Shown here in pieces: positions 9,543-18,685 of a DNA stretch of 64,000 bases. The position numbers were made by a program, and so were the translations under genes. Source of the stretch: Litoreibacter roseus (GTDB lineage: Bacteria; Pseudomonadota; Alphaproteobacteria; Rhodobacterales; Rhodobacteraceae); contig NZ_BLJE01000004.1 of NCBI RefSeq assembly GCF_009811795.1, forward strand, positions 248,001 through 312,000, read 5' to 3'. Numbering within the stretch: the stretch's first letter is position 1; every line of letters starts with the position of its first letter. The notes under the pieces are model-generated. The model was not told the DNA's origin. It saw nothing but the letters and a program-made list of their open reading frames with translations, and ran no database searches.

Positions 9543-10414
9543 CGCGTTGGAACGGGCGGATCCTGCCGGTAGTCGTAGAAGCCTCTCTTCGACTTGCGGC
9601 CCAGCCATCCGGCCTCGACATATTTCGTCAGCAAAGGGCACGGCCGGTATTTCGTGTCGGCAAGGCCATCATGCAGGACGTTCATGATCGCGAGACAGGT
9701 GTCCAGCCCAATGAAATCCGCCAGCGCCAATGGACCCATTGGATGGTTGGCCCCCAGCTTCAGTGAGCTGTCAATGGACGAAACACTCCCTACGCCTTCA
9801 TAGAGCGTGTAGACGGCTTCGTTAATCATCGGCATCAGAATGCGATTGACGATGAAAGCCGGGAAGTCTTCGGCACTCGCGGCGGTCTTTCCAAGGCGAT
9901 CAACAACGGCAAGGCAGCTTTTGAATGTTTCCTCGTCAGTGGCGATACCCCGGATCAGCTCGACCAGCTCCATGATCGGTACCGGGTTCATGAAGTGGAA
10001 ACCCATGAATTTCTCCGGGCGATCCGTACGAGATGCGAGTCGCGTGATCGAGATCGAAGAGGTGTTCGATGTCAAAATAGTATGCGGTGCGAGATGCGGC
10101 ATCAGGTCTTCGAAGATGGCTGTCTTGATCGTTTCGCGCTCGGTTGCGGCTTCGATGATCAGATCGCTCTGGCCCAAATCGGGAAGCTTGAGCGTTGTAG
10201 AAATCCGCTCAAGCGCTTCCTGACGCGCATCGGTAGTTATCTTTTCGCGCGTGACCTGACGCTCTAGGTTGCCTTCGATTTGGCGAACGGCCGCAGACAG
10301 AGCGTCTTCAGAAATATCATTGAGAATAACGTTATATCCGGAAAGCGCGAAGACATGCGCAATGCCGTTGCCCATCTGACCCGCGCCGACAATGCCGACT
10401 TTTCCGATCTCCAT
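9539..10414 (-). CDS. hbd: 3-hydroxybutyryl-CoA dehydrogenase
   Basis: 291 residues. An NAD-binding Rossmann motif GAGQMGNG lies near residue 10 and the catalytic histidine in GFHFMNPVPIMELVE, followed by the all-helical C-terminal dimerisation domain. It interconverts acetoacetyl-CoA and 3-hydroxybutyryl-CoA in butyrate or PHB-type metabolism. I choose the ATG at 10414, which gives the usual N-terminus; 33 extra codons upstream look non-coding. The name paaH/fadB2 is also used for this family. It is divergent from the DUF6473 gene across a 161-bp spacer with an inverted repeat. Confidence 0.9.
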   Translation of the reverse strand: MEIGKVGIVGAGQMGNGIAHVFALSGYNVILNDISEDALSAAVRQIEGNLERQVTREKITTDARQEALERISTTLKLPDLGQSDLIIEAATERETIKTAIFEDLMPHLAPHTILTSNTSSISITRLASRTDRPEKFMGFHFMNPVPIMELVELIRGIATDEETFKSCLAVVDRLGKTAASAEDFPAFIVNRILMPMINEAVYTLYEGVGSVSSIDSSLKLGANHPMGPLALADFIGLDTCLAIMNVLHDGLADTKYRPCPLLTKYVEAGWLGRKSKRGFYDYRQDPPVPTR

Positions 10415-10515
10415 CACACCACGCCTTTTTGGTAAATCCGTGGGAAGCATAGGACGCCGGGAACAGGGCACGCAAGGCCTCGGAACGCCCAAAATTCTTT
10501 TCAAATTATCCATTT

Positions 10516-10548
10516 AGCAATTTGGCAATCCATCGGAGTCAAATTGCT
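10516..10548. promoter_or_regulatory. perfect 9-bp inverted repeat between hbd and DUF6473 gene
   Basis: AGCAATTTG at 10516-10524 and its exact reverse complement CAAATTGCT at 10540-10548, separated by 15 nt. It lies in the divergent intergenic region 28 bp before the DUF6473 start and about 100 bp before hbd. Candidate operator for a dimeric regulator; the regulator is not known. Confidence 0.5.
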
Positions 10549-10575
10549 CTGGTGTGAGAAAAATGAGGTGGGAAA

Positions 10576-11391
10576 ATGGCCTACGAAGGAATGAACGAAA
10601 GTCCACTGGACTATAAGCTTTGCCTATATGGGCAATCGAAAATCCTATTTCGCGGCCCGCGGAAGGATCTCAAGAAACCCTATCACGCCTTTCTGGGCGG
10701 AACAGAGATGTTCGGGAAATACATCGAGAAACCCTTTGCCAGTCTGGTTGAGGATGAGCTTGGGACCCAAGTCGCGAACTTTGGTGCGGTGAATGCAGGA
10801 ATAGATGCCTTCGTGAAGGATCCGTCCCTTTTGAAGATCTGCGACAATGCGAAAACGACCGTCATTCAAGTGATGGGCGCCCATAACATGTCGAACCGTT
10901 TCTACTCGGTTCACCCACGCCGGAATGACCGGTTCTTGAAAGCGTCAACGTTGTTCCAGACGATCTTCAGAGAGATCGATTTTACGGAGTTTTCGTTTAC
11001 GCGGCACCTGCTGATGACGTTGAAGTCAGTTACCCCGGAAAAATTCTCGGCCGTCGAGGATGAGCTCAAGGAGGCTTGGGTTGCGCGAATGCGCTTTATG
11101 CTGCGCAACATTGCCGGCCAAAAGGTCTTGTTATGGCTGCGGGATAAGCGCGAAGGTGGGATGTTTGCTGATCAACCTCTTGGTCAAGACCCGCTGTTTG
11201 TGGACGCTGACATGATCGACGAAATCCGTGAGATGGTTGACGGGATCGTTGAGGTTGATGTCACGAATTCCATGGCGAAACGTGGCACCTTCGGGATGAT
11301 GTTCCCACAACTCGAAGCCGCCGCAGCGGAAGAGATGTTTGGGCTCGACATCCATGACGTGATTGCAAAGAAATTAGTCAAGGCACTCTGA
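10576..11391 (+). CDS. DUF6473 family protein, function unknown
   Basis: 271 residues, no signal peptide or membrane segment. The N-terminal part (LCLYGQSKILFRGP, FLGGTEMFGKY, NFGAVNAGID) and the QVMGAHNMSNRFY segment match what I recall of the DUF6473 family of Rhodobacteraceae. The pattern of a GGTE loop, an asparagine-glycine block and a later N residue resembles an SGNH-hydrolase-like fold, but this is inference. The start is supported by GAGGTGG upstream. Monocistronic: a terminator follows at 11398. Confidence 0.75.
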   Translation: MAYEGMNESPLDYKLCLYGQSKILFRGPRKDLKKPYHAFLGGTEMFGKYIEKPFASLVEDELGTQVANFGAVNAGIDAFVKDPSLLKICDNAKTTVIQVMGAHNMSNRFYSVHPRRNDRFLKASTLFQTIFREIDFTEFSFTRHLLMTLKSVTPEKFSAVEDELKEAWVARMRFMLRNIAGQKVLLWLRDKREGGMFADQPLGQDPLFVDADMIDEIREMVDGIVEVDVTNSMAKRGTFGMMFPQLEAAAAEEMFGLDIHDVIAKKLVKAL

Positions 11392-11397
11392 ATAAGA

Positions 11398-11425
11398 AAG
11401 GCCCGCAGAATTGTCTGCGGGCCTT
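11398..11425. terminator. bidirectional terminator, DUF6473 gene / etfA
   Basis: A 12-bp perfect stem (AAGGCCCGCAGA with TCTGCGGGCCTT) and a 4-nt loop lie between convergent genes. On the minus strand it is followed by TTCTTATT, so it serves etfA best. Confidence 0.85.
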
Positions 11426-11455
11426 CTAAATCTGCATAACCTTCCTGAAAACGGA

Positions 11456-12382
11456 TCAGAGCTTTTCGATCAGCTCCGGCACAGCATCAAAAAGATCGGC
11501 GACAAGTCCATAGTCGGCAACCTGAAAGATCGGGGCCTCCTCATCCTTGTTGATGGCGACAATAATCTTCGAGTCCTTCATGCCAGCAAGGTGCTGAATC
11601 GCGCCTGAAATACCGACAGCGACATAGAGATCCGGGGCCACGACCTTACCGGTCTGACCAACCTGCCAGTCGTTCGGCGCATAACCCGAATCGACCGCTG
11701 CCCGGGACGCACCGACTGCTGCACCCAGCTTGTCAGCTAGTTTTTCGATCATGGCGAAATCGTCTTCGGACCCGACGCCCCGACCACCAGACACCACGAT
11801 GCCTGCGGATGTGAGCTCGGGGCGATCGCTTTCAGCCACCTTGTCCTCGACCCATTCCGAAAGATCGGGATCATTGGCAGCGTCTATCTTTTCGATCGGT
11901 GCGGAGTTGTCGTCGCCAGCCGCATCAAAGTTCGCGGTCCGCGCGGAAATCACCTTGACCGCGTCCGTGGACTGAACAGTCTGGATCGCGTTCCCAGCAT
12001 AGATTGGGCGCTCGAATGTATTGCCGTCTACCACAGCCGTGATGTCTGAGATAACCATCACGTCCAGCAGGGCCGCGATCCGCGGCAGTAGGTTTTTTGC
12101 ATCGGTCGTTGCTGGTGCGACGATGTGTTCGTAATCGCCTACAAGGCTTACAACCAGATCAGCAGCGGGTTCAGCTAAGCGATGGCCGTAAAGATCATGT
12201 TCTGCACAAAGGACCTTTGAAATCCCTGCGATCTTAGAGGCGCTTTCGGCAGCGCCCGAGCATGACGCGCCACAGCACAGCGCTGTCACATCGCCCAAAG
12301 CGGTCGCTGCAGTGACCGCTTTGGATGTCGCATCGACGTTGAGTTCACCATTTGTGACCTCTGCAATAAGAAGAACAGCCAT
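11456..12382 (-). CDS. etfA: electron transfer flavoprotein, alpha subunit
   Basis: 308 residues. The C-terminal FAD-binding domain is clear: SGGRGVGSEDDF, then VGASRAAVDSGY, QVGQTGKVVAP and AVGISGAIQHLAGM. With EtfB it carries electrons from acyl-CoA dehydrogenases (including Mcd at the left edge) to ETF-quinone oxidoreductase. The start overlaps the etfB stop by 1 bp (TGATG), which gives coupled translation and equal stoichiometry. Confidence 0.97.
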   Translation of the reverse strand: MAVLLIAEVTNGELNVDATSKAVTAATALGDVTALCCGASCSGAAESASKIAGISKVLCAEHDLYGHRLAEPAADLVVSLVGDYEHIVAPATTDAKNLLPRIAALLDVMVISDITAVVDGNTFERPIYAGNAIQTVQSTDAVKVISARTANFDAAGDDNSAPIEKIDAANDPDLSEWVEDKVAESDRPELTSAGIVVSGGRGVGSEDDFAMIEKLADKLGAAVGASRAAVDSGYAPNDWQVGQTGKVVAPDLYVAVGISGAIQHLAGMKDSKIIVAINKDEEAPIFQVADYGLVADLFDAVPELIEKL

Positions 12383-13143
12383 CAGATAACTCCCGCTTCG
12401 TCTTTCAGTTTCGCAACCAGTTCATCGACGGACGCCACCTTTACGCCAGCTTTGCGTGCTTCCGGTTCTTCTGTTTTCACCACTGTCAGACGCGCTGCAG
12501 CATCAACGCCGTAATCGGCGGGTGTTTTCTCGTCCAAAGGCTTTTTCTTTGCCTTCATGATGTTGGGAAGCGACGCATAGCGCGGCTCGTTCAACCGAAG
12601 GTCAGTCGTGACAACTGTCGGCATCTTTACCTTGATTGTCTGCAATCCACCATCAACCTCGCGGGTCACGACCGCGCTGTCGCCGTCGATATTGACCTCA
12701 TTTGCGAAGGTGGCTTGGCTCCAGCCCAGCAGCGCTGCGAGCATCTGACCCGTGGCATTCATGTCATTGTCGATGGCTTGCTTGCCGCAGAGCACCAATC
12801 CCGGCTGCTCTTCATCAACAATCCCCTTCAGGATTTTGGCAACTGCCAGCGGCTCTATATCCGTGTGCACGTCGTCGGCCGCAACGATCAGGATCGCCCG
12901 ATCCGCGCCCATGGCAAGGGCCGTCCGCAGTGTTTCCTGAGCCTGCTTCACACCTATGGAAACAGCAACAATCTCATCCGCTTTGCCCGCTTCTTTCAGC
13001 CGGATGGCTTCTTCGACAGCAATCTCGTCGAACGGGTTCATGGACATTTTGACGTTGGCAAGATCAACACCGCTGCCATCCGCCTTCACGCGGACCTTCA
13101 CGTTGTAGTCGATCACGCGCTTTACGGGTACGAGGACCTTCAT
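12382..13143 (-). CDS. etfB: electron transfer flavoprotein, beta subunit
   Basis: 253 residues. The N-terminus [14 protein letters not shown] is the standard start; the ATG at 13143 has GGGAG upstream and the 18-codon upstream extension is ignored. [10 protein letters not shown] and the recognition-loop region near [11 protein letters not shown] are typical of EtfB. It binds AMP and recognises partner dehydrogenases. First gene of the etfBA operon; a 164-bp spacer separates it from the pduO-type gene. Confidence 0.97.
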   Translation of the reverse strand: MKVLVPVKRVIDYNVKVRVKADGSGVDLANVKMSMNPFDEIAVEEAIRLKEAGKADEIVAVSIGVKQAQETLRTALAMGADRAILIVAADDVHTDIEPLAVAKILKGIVDEEQPGLVLCGKQAIDNDMNATGQMLAALLGWSQATFANEVNIDGDSAVVTREVDGGLQTIKVKMPTVVTTDLRLNEPRYASLPNIMKAKKKPLDEKTPADYGVDAAARLTVVKTEEPEARKAGVKVASVDELVAKLKDEAGVI

Positions 13144-13307
13144 CGGCGGTATCTCCCTGATAAACACGTCGCCGGATGGGCGACAAATAGACTGCAACAG
13201 GGTGTAGCGAAGCTATTTCGCCGGAAACAGTGAAAAATCGACGCGTTTGATGAAAACGACGCCGCGTTTTGTCTCCCTTCCTGCGCGCCGGGTTGCTGAT
13301 CGGCGAC

Positions 13308-13880
13308 TTAACGGTTTGCGCCAGGCACCCACAAAACGTCATCCTTGCCGTCGTTATTGGCGATGCGGGAGGCCACAAAACACCAGTCACTGAGCCGGTT
13401 GAGATATTGAACGGCGGCGGGGTTGACGTTTTCCATCGTTGCAAGCTCAACGGTCAATCGCTCGGCGCGGCGAGAGATGGTGCGGCACATATGAAGGGCG
13501 GCGGCCAAGGGTGATCCGCCAGGAAGTATAAAGGACCGGAGTGGCTCCAACGCATCATTCATCGCGTCGATCTCGGCCTCGAGGCGATCTACCTGGGTGC
13601 TCAACATGCGCAGGGGCGGATATTCTGCTTCGGCGTCCTTCTCCATATCCGGGCGGCAAAGATCAGCGCCAAGATCGAAGAGATCGTTTTGAATTGCGGA
13701 CAGTTGAATGTCCATTTCACCCTCTGCATGCAACCGGGCCAAGCCGAAGGTCGCGTTCGCCTCATCGACTGTGCCATATGCATTGACCCGCATGGAATGC
13801 TTTGCGACCCGCGCGCCGTTCCCGAGGGCCGTCTCGCCCGCGTCACCTGTCTTGGTGTAGATCTTGTTGAGAATGACCAT
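13308..13880 (-). CDS. PduO-type cob(I)alamin adenosyltransferase
   Basis: 190 residues. The N-terminal ATP-binding block IYTKTGDAGETAL and the segment NAYGTVDEANATFG are diagnostic, as is the RRAERLTVEL helix with the catalytic arginine. It makes adenosylcobalamin from ATP and cob(I)alamin, the cofactor for ethylmalonyl-CoA and methylmalonyl-CoA mutases, which fits mcd and hbd nearby. Its ATG follows the stop of the HIG1-type gene with no spacer. Confidence 0.93.
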   Translation of the reverse strand: MVILNKIYTKTGDAGETALGNGARVAKHSMRVNAYGTVDEANATFGLARLHAEGEMDIQLSAIQNDLFDLGADLCRPDMEKDAEAEYPPLRMLSTQVDRLEAEIDAMNDALEPLRSFILPGGSPLAAALHMCRTISRRAERLTVELATMENVNPAAVQYLNRLSDWCFVASRIANNDGKDDVLWVPGANR

Positions 13881-14090
13881 CTACGCGCCCCCCATGCGCC
13901 GAAAGAAAACAAACGCCAAAATCAGTGCGACAGCGACAGCTTGCGCCACGATCCTGTAGCGCATCAGACGGTTCGCGTGCTTGCGGTTGAAGTCGCCGCC
14001 CTTCGCAAATCCGCCGATGCCGAGCAGCAGAATGAAAAGCACAACGCCGCAGGCCAGTGCGGCAATGAGAAATAGAGGGTCGTTCGCCAT
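13881..14090 (-). CDS. HIG1-domain (twin-transmembrane) small membrane protein
   Basis: 69 residues with two hydrophobic helices (about 6-24 and 46-64) joined by the loop FAKGGDFNRKHANRLMRYR. The GG(E/D)FNRK-N-LMR pattern is the HIG1/hypoxia-induced family signature. Mitochondrial relatives (HIGD, Rcf1) bind respiratory complexes, so a role with a terminal oxidase is a reasonable inference. Directly abuts the cobalamin adenosyltransferase gene. Confidence 0.85.
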   Translation of the reverse strand: MANDPLFLIAALACGVVLFILLLGIGGFAKGGDFNRKHANRLMRYRIVAQAVAVALILAFVFFRRMGGA

Positions 14091-14172
14091 ATCATAGTCC
14101 TTCGAAGGCTTATCGCCGGTATAGGGGCAGACCTAGCGGAGCTTTTCGAAAAGGCGAACCGCAGCCGGCCGA

Positions 14173-15006
14173 TCAGATGCGGGACAAGACCCAGTCCAGA
14201 CCTCGCGTGGATAAAATGCGGCGCAAAAACCCGATCACATATGTCGGCGTCGTCACATAGTATCGCGGACGCGGACGCGGGCTGTCTACGGCATGAAGAA
14301 GCTTCTTTGACACGGCAGATGCGGGTAATTCAAACTGATCCGGGCCGGACGACGGCTCATAGAGACGCTTCAACAGGGTGCGTTCATACTGGTCCTTGCG
14401 TGGTGACGCCTTCCAATCGATCCAGCGCTCGAAATGCGGAATTGAATTTTCTCGGATTTTCGAGGTGACCGGCCCAGGCTCTATCAGGATGACATGTATG
14501 TCTGTGCCCCGCATCTCCAGCCGGAGTGTGTCGGTGAGACCTTCCATGGCAAATTTTGTCGCGTTGTAGGCCCCGCGCCAGCGCATGACAGCCAATCCCA
14601 AAACAGAGGAGCAATTGACAATCCGCCCATGGCCCTGTGCCCGCATGATAGGAATGATTTGCCGGGTCAGTTCATGATACCCAAAGAGGTTTGTTTCAAA
14701 GATTTCGCGGAGTGCCTCGGTTGGTAAGTCCTCGACCGCGCCGGGGCAGCCATACGCCCCATTGTTGAAAAGGGCGTCCAATGTGCCGCCTGTGCGCGAA
14801 ACGCACTCCGCGACCGCTGCGGTCATGCTATCGGTGTCCGTGTAGTCGAGTGGGAAGCTTTCAAGACCCTCGCCACGAAGTCGCGCGCAATCGGGCTCCG
14901 CCCTGCACGTTGCAAAGACCTGCCACCCGGCATTTTTCATGAAATGAGCGGCATCATAGCCGATGCCGGACGAACAGCCCGTTATAAGGATGGATTTCTG
15001 TGCCAT
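14173..15006 (-). CDS. SDR-family oxidoreductase
   Basis: 277 residues, classical short-chain dehydrogenase. The NAD(P)-binding TGCSSGIG is near residues 10-17, NNGAYG replaces the usual NNAG, and the catalytic YNATK follows a serine in NCSSVLG. The ATG at 15006 is preferred to a GTG two codons upstream (15012). The substrate is unknown. The long C-terminal region is typical of retinol-dehydrogenase-like SDRs. It lies 82 bp upstream of the HIG1-type gene, so they may be cotranscribed. Confidence 0.88.
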   Translation of the reverse strand: MAQKSILITGCSSGIGYDAAHFMKNAGWQVFATCRAEPDCARLRGEGLESFPLDYTDTDSMTAAVAECVSRTGGTLDALFNNGAYGCPGAVEDLPTEALREIFETNLFGYHELTRQIIPIMRAQGHGRIVNCSSVLGLAVMRWRGAYNATKFAMEGLTDTLRLEMRGTDIHVILIEPGPVTSKIRENSIPHFERWIDWKASPRKDQYERTLLKRLYEPSSGPDQFELPASAVSKKLLHAVDSPRPRPRYYVTTPTYVIGFLRRILSTRGLDWVLSRI

Positions 15007-15105
15007 GTGCACTGCGTAAACGACATCAGAAACGTTCGCGAGATGTCTGTCACGTCCGGCGGATAAAGTTGGGCGCGTTGCTCGGAAAGCAACAGGCGCG
15101 GAGGC

Positions 15106-15387
15106 CTATTGAGACTCTTCTTGCGGAATGAACATGATCACAGGGCGTGCCTGTTCTTCTGTTTCGGTGATGTCGGATATCGCGGCAACCGGTGTCGCTG
15201 ATGGCAGAGGCGTTTCGGCAGGTTGCGGCGCGGCAGGTTGGACGGCGACCACAATCTTCGCCTCGACCGGTTCGGTCACTGCGGGAATGACCGCAGCCTC
15301 TTCGACCGACGCGTCGATCTTTGCGTCGCTGAATAAAACCAGTGTGACGTAAATTGCTGCACAGAGGCAGGCGACCCATTTGAACAT
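15106..15387 (-). CDS. small membrane-anchored protein, unknown function
   Basis: 93 residues. The start at 15387 is decided by a strong GGGAGGG ribosome site 5 nt upstream; 26 further codons upstream in frame lack one. The N-terminal hydrophobic segment (about 3-20, KWVACLCAAIYVTLVLF) is followed by a low-complexity Ala/Pro/Val/Glu-rich tail, so it is probably an N-anchored periplasmic protein. Roseobacter relatives with a similar anchor carry an SH3-like domain; I do not see one here, so this could be a shortened paralogue. Confidence 0.6.
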   Translation of the reverse strand: MFKWVACLCAAIYVTLVLFSDAKIDASVEEAAVIPAVTEPVEAKIVVAVQPAAPQPAETPLPSATPVAAISDITETEEQARPVIMFIPQEESQ

Positions 15388-15511
15388 CTGAACCCTCCCG
15401 GGTTGAAAATCCTCGGGCTTTGAGACTAAAGCGAAGAGAAGGCAAAAATACGGCAATTGAACCAATTTTTCCCTGCTTTACCTACCTGAGCCTCAGCGCT
15501 ACACAGCATCT

Positions 15512-17845
15512 ATGGTCGAAGCGAACGATAGCCCCCAGATGGAGATTGCGGAACCTTTGCGGCGCGCAATTGGCGATCGCTATTTGACCTATGCGCTGTC
15601 GACAATCATGCACCGAGCCCTGCCGGATGCGCGGGATGGATTGAAACCTGTGCATCGTCGGATTCTCTATGCAATGAGCCGCCTGAGGCTGAATTCCGGT
15701 GGCGGATTCCTGAAATCTGCTAAGATTAGCGGCGATACGATGGGTGATTTCCATCCTCACGGAGATGCCGCGATTTATGACGCGATGGCGCGTTTGGCGC
15801 AGGATTTCAATGTCCGCTATCCGCTGGTGGACGGCCAAGGCAACTTCGGCAATATCGACGGCGATAACCCCGCGGCCTCGCGCTACACCGAAGCGCGCAT
15901 GACGACTGCGGCGGAGGCTTTGCTGGACGGACTGAATGAGAATGCCGTCGATTTTCGGGACAATTACGACGGCAGGTTGGAAGAACCGGTCGTTCTGCCC
16001 GCGACGTTTCCAAATCTGCTTGCAAACGGATCCTCTGGCATTGCCGTGGGCATGGCGACGAATATTCCACCTCACAACATCGAAGAGCTATGCAACGCCT
16101 GTCTTCATCTGATCAAGGCGCCCAACGCACGCGATGAAACGTTGCTGGACTACGTGCCTGGCCCCGATTTCCCGACCGGAGGCACGATAGTCGAGCCACG
16201 TGAGAATATCGCGGAGGCCTATCGCACGGGTCGTGGATCCTTCAGACTGCGCGCCACGTGGTCAGTCGAAGATCTGGGGCGCGGTCAGTGGCAGATTGTC
16301 GTCACGGAGATCCCTTATCAGGTGCAGAAATCTCGCCTGATTGAGAAAATCGCAGAGCTTATTCAGACCAAGAAGATACCAATTCTGGCGGATGTACGTG
16401 ACGAGTCCGCAGAAGATATTCGCGTTATCCTCGAGCCACGCTCCAAGAATGTCGAGCCGGACGTGCTTATGGGCATGATGTTCAGGAATTCCGATCTCGA
16501 GGTGCGGTTCTCGCTCAATATGAACGTCCTAATTGATGGCAGAACGCCGAAGGTCTGTTCACTTAAAGAAGTGTTGCGGGCGTTTCTCGATCACAGGCGC
16601 GACGTTCTTCTAAGGCGCAGCCAACACCGCCTTGATAAGATTGATCACCGGTTGGAGGTGCTCGAAGGGTTCATTCTCGCCTTTCTCAATCTGGATCGGG
16701 TTATCGACATCATCCGCTACGACGATGATCCGAAATCCGCGCTCATGTTCGAAGACTGGTCATTGGACCATCCCCGTGCCCGGTCGGAGAGCGACTACAA
16801 GGGACCGCGCGCAAGGGACGGAGAGCCCTCGCTGACGGAGGTTCAGTCTGAGGCCATTCTGAACATGCGGCTCAGATCGCTGCGGCGCCTCGAAGAGATG
16901 GAGTTGCGGCGCGAGCGAGATGAATTGATGGCCGAGCGGGCTGCCCTCGAAGATGTGTTGGAAAACGAAGAGACACAGTGGAAGAAGATTTCCGAACAGT
17001 TGCGCGAGACCCGAAAGCTGTTCGGTCAGGCCCATGAATACGGCGCAAGACGCAGCCAGTTTGGCGAAGCCACTGAGGTGGCCGATGTTCCGTTGGAAGC
17101 AATGATCGACCGGGAACCGATCACGATTGTCTGCTCCCAGATGGGATGGATCCGGGCCATGACAGGTCACATCGATCTGGCGCGTGAGTTGAAGTTCAAG
17201 GATGGTGACGGTCCGCGTTTCATTTTCCATGCGGAGACAACGGACCGGCTGTTGGTGTTCGGTTCGAACGGGCGTTTTTATACGCTTTCCGCGTCCAATT
17301 TGCCCGGCGGGCGCGGCATGGGTGAACCGCTGCGATTGATGGTCGATCTGCCAAACGAAGCTGAGATCATTGATTTGTTTATCCACAAACCGGACCGCAA
17401 GCTGCTCGTTGCGTCTACGGCGGGCGACGGCTTCATCGTGCCGGAGGCGGAAGTTGCCGCACAAACGCGCGCCGGCCGTCAGGTTTTGAATGTGAAAGAC
17501 AACACCCGCGCCGCGATCTGCGTTCCAGCGGATGGCGATCATGTCGCGATCGTTTCTCAGAACGGAAAATTCCTTGTGTTCCCGATGTCTGAACTGCCCG
17601 AGATGGGCCGAGGCAAGGGCGTCAGGCTGCAGAAGTATAATATGGCGCGCGGGAAGCAGGGCTCGCTTGAACTGGATGGCGGTCTCTCGGATGTCACGAC
17701 CTTCAACTGGTCAGACGGCCTGTCCTGGTCGATGGGCGGTGGTAAAACTCGGCATGAACCTGACCTAACAGAATGGCTTGGAAAACGCGCGGGCGTGGGC
17801 AAGCGACCGCCTTACGGTTTCCCACGGAGCAACAAGTTCACCTAA
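15512..17845 (+). CDS. parC: DNA topoisomerase IV subunit A
   Basis: 777 residues. The breakage-reunion domain includes [28 protein letters not shown] and the active-site tyrosine Tyr125 in SRYTEARM. The C-terminal half is a beta-pinwheel DNA-binding domain ending near residue 760. Together with ParE (elsewhere) it decatenates chromosomes. The positions equivalent to E. coli ParC Ser80 and Glu84 are Ala86 and Asp90. No strong ribosome site precedes the ATG at 15512; an ATG at residue 10 (15539) is an alternative. Confidence 0.96.
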   Translation: MVEANDSPQMEIAEPLRRAIGDRYLTYALSTIMHRALPDARDGLKPVHRRILYAMSRLRLNSGGGFLKSAKISGDTMGDFHPHGDAAIYDAMARLAQDFNVRYPLVDGQGNFGNIDGDNPAASRYTEARMTTAAEALLDGLNENAVDFRDNYDGRLEEPVVLPATFPNLLANGSSGIAVGMATNIPPHNIEELCNACLHLIKAPNARDETLLDYVPGPDFPTGGTIVEPRENIAEAYRTGRGSFRLRATWSVEDLGRGQWQIVVTEIPYQVQKSRLIEKIAELIQTKKIPILADVRDESAEDIRVILEPRSKNVEPDVLMGMMFRNSDLEVRFSLNMNVLIDGRTPKVCSLKEVLRAFLDHRRDVLLRRSQHRLDKIDHRLEVLEGFILAFLNLDRVIDIIRYDDDPKSALMFEDWSLDHPRARSESDYKGPRARDGEPSLTEVQSEAILNMRLRSLRRLEEMELRRERDELMAERAALEDVLENEETQWKKISEQLRETRKLFGQAHEYGARRSQFGEATEVADVPLEAMIDREPITIVCSQMGWIRAMTGHIDLARELKFKDGDGPRFIFHAETTDRLLVFGSNGRFYTLSASNLPGGRGMGEPLRLMVDLPNEAEIIDLFIHKPDRKLLVASTAGDGFIVPEAEVAAQTRAGRQVLNVKDNTRAAICVPADGDHVAIVSQNGKFLVFPMSELPEMGRGKGVRLQKYNMARGKQGSLELDGGLSDVTTFNWSDGLSWSMGGGKTRHEPDLTEWLGKRAGVGKRPPYGFPRSNKFT

Positions 17846-17941
17846 AGCTTTCCTGAAATCCTGCGCGCAGCGTTTTGTAGCGATTGCGCGTAATACGCGT
17901 CTTGCGTATCAAGGTAGAAACAAAAAAAGAGCGGACAGGGT

Positions 17942-18580
17942 ATGGGCTACATCAAAACATTCTTAGCGTTGACACTGTCCTGTTTTGTGCTGACGGCCTG
18001 CGGAGTTAAAGACCCGGACGCCACCCGTGATCTCAATTTGGGAGATTTCAGATTGGGCCACAACATCGTGGTCACAAAGAACGCGCGGAAGATCGGACCG
18101 ACGCGCGAGGCAACCGCAGAGGAATGGGAAACCTTGCTGGAAGGCGAAATCGAAAAACAGTTTGGCGGTTATGAGGGCGATAAACTCTATCATTTGGGGA
18201 TCAACCTTGATGGCTACGCACTGGCTGTTCCGGGGGTGCCTGTGCTTTTGTCACCGAAATCGGTTCTCGTGATAAGCCTGACGGTCTGGGACGACGCAGC
18301 TGCCAAAAAGCTGAACGAGCCGCCCCGGCAATTGACCATCTTCGAGCAGCTTGACGGTGGCACGGTCTTTGGGTCCGGCATTACCCGTGACCGCGAAGAA
18401 CAGATGAATAACCTTGCAACCCAGATGTCTGCTGCGATCGGCAGATTTCTAGTGGCGAATTCAGAATGGTTTGGCGTGACGCCCACAGAAGAAGATCGCG
18501 CCGCGGCAGAAGAAGATGTTCTGAAAATTCCAGACAACCTGCCGGACGGCGCCACCGATGCCGATGTGCCTGCCACCTAG
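17942..18580 (+). CDS. putative lipoprotein, unknown function
   Basis: 212 residues. A type II signal peptide ends in the lipobox LTAC, with the lipidated cysteine near residue 20. The mature part has no domain I recognise and a Glu/Asp-rich tail. It begins 97 bp after parC, and a possible tuf1 promoter begins 19 bp after it, so it may be cotranscribed with parC. Confidence 0.7.
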   Translation: MGYIKTFLALTLSCFVLTACGVKDPDATRDLNLGDFRLGHNIVVTKNARKIGPTREATAEEWETLLEGEIEKQFGGYEGDKLYHLGINLDGYALAVPGVPVLLSPKSVLVISLTVWDDAAAKKLNEPPRQLTIFEQLDGGTVFGSGITRDREEQMNNLATQMSAAIGRFLVANSEWFGVTPTEEDRAAAEEDVLKIPDNLPDGATDADVPAT

Positions 18581-18598
18581 GGAATATCCAACTCCCGC

Positions 18599-18627
18599 TT
18601 GATTTTCTCCAGCATCCTGAATAGGTA
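18599..18627 (+). promoter_or_regulatory. candidate sigma-70 promoter for tuf1
   Basis: TTGATT at 18599-18604, a 17-nt spacer and TAGGTA at 18622-18627, 59 bp before the tuf1 ATG. The match is moderate. Confidence 0.35.
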
Positions 18628-18685
18628 CCGCGCGATGTGAAATCGGGGTGTTCGTCGCCCCCATAATCATAAGGCGCCCAAAGGT

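Noticed and set aside
17778-17966. 62-codon frame overlapping the end of parC
   Set aside because: Basic, no ribosome site, and overlaps both parC and the lipoprotein start.
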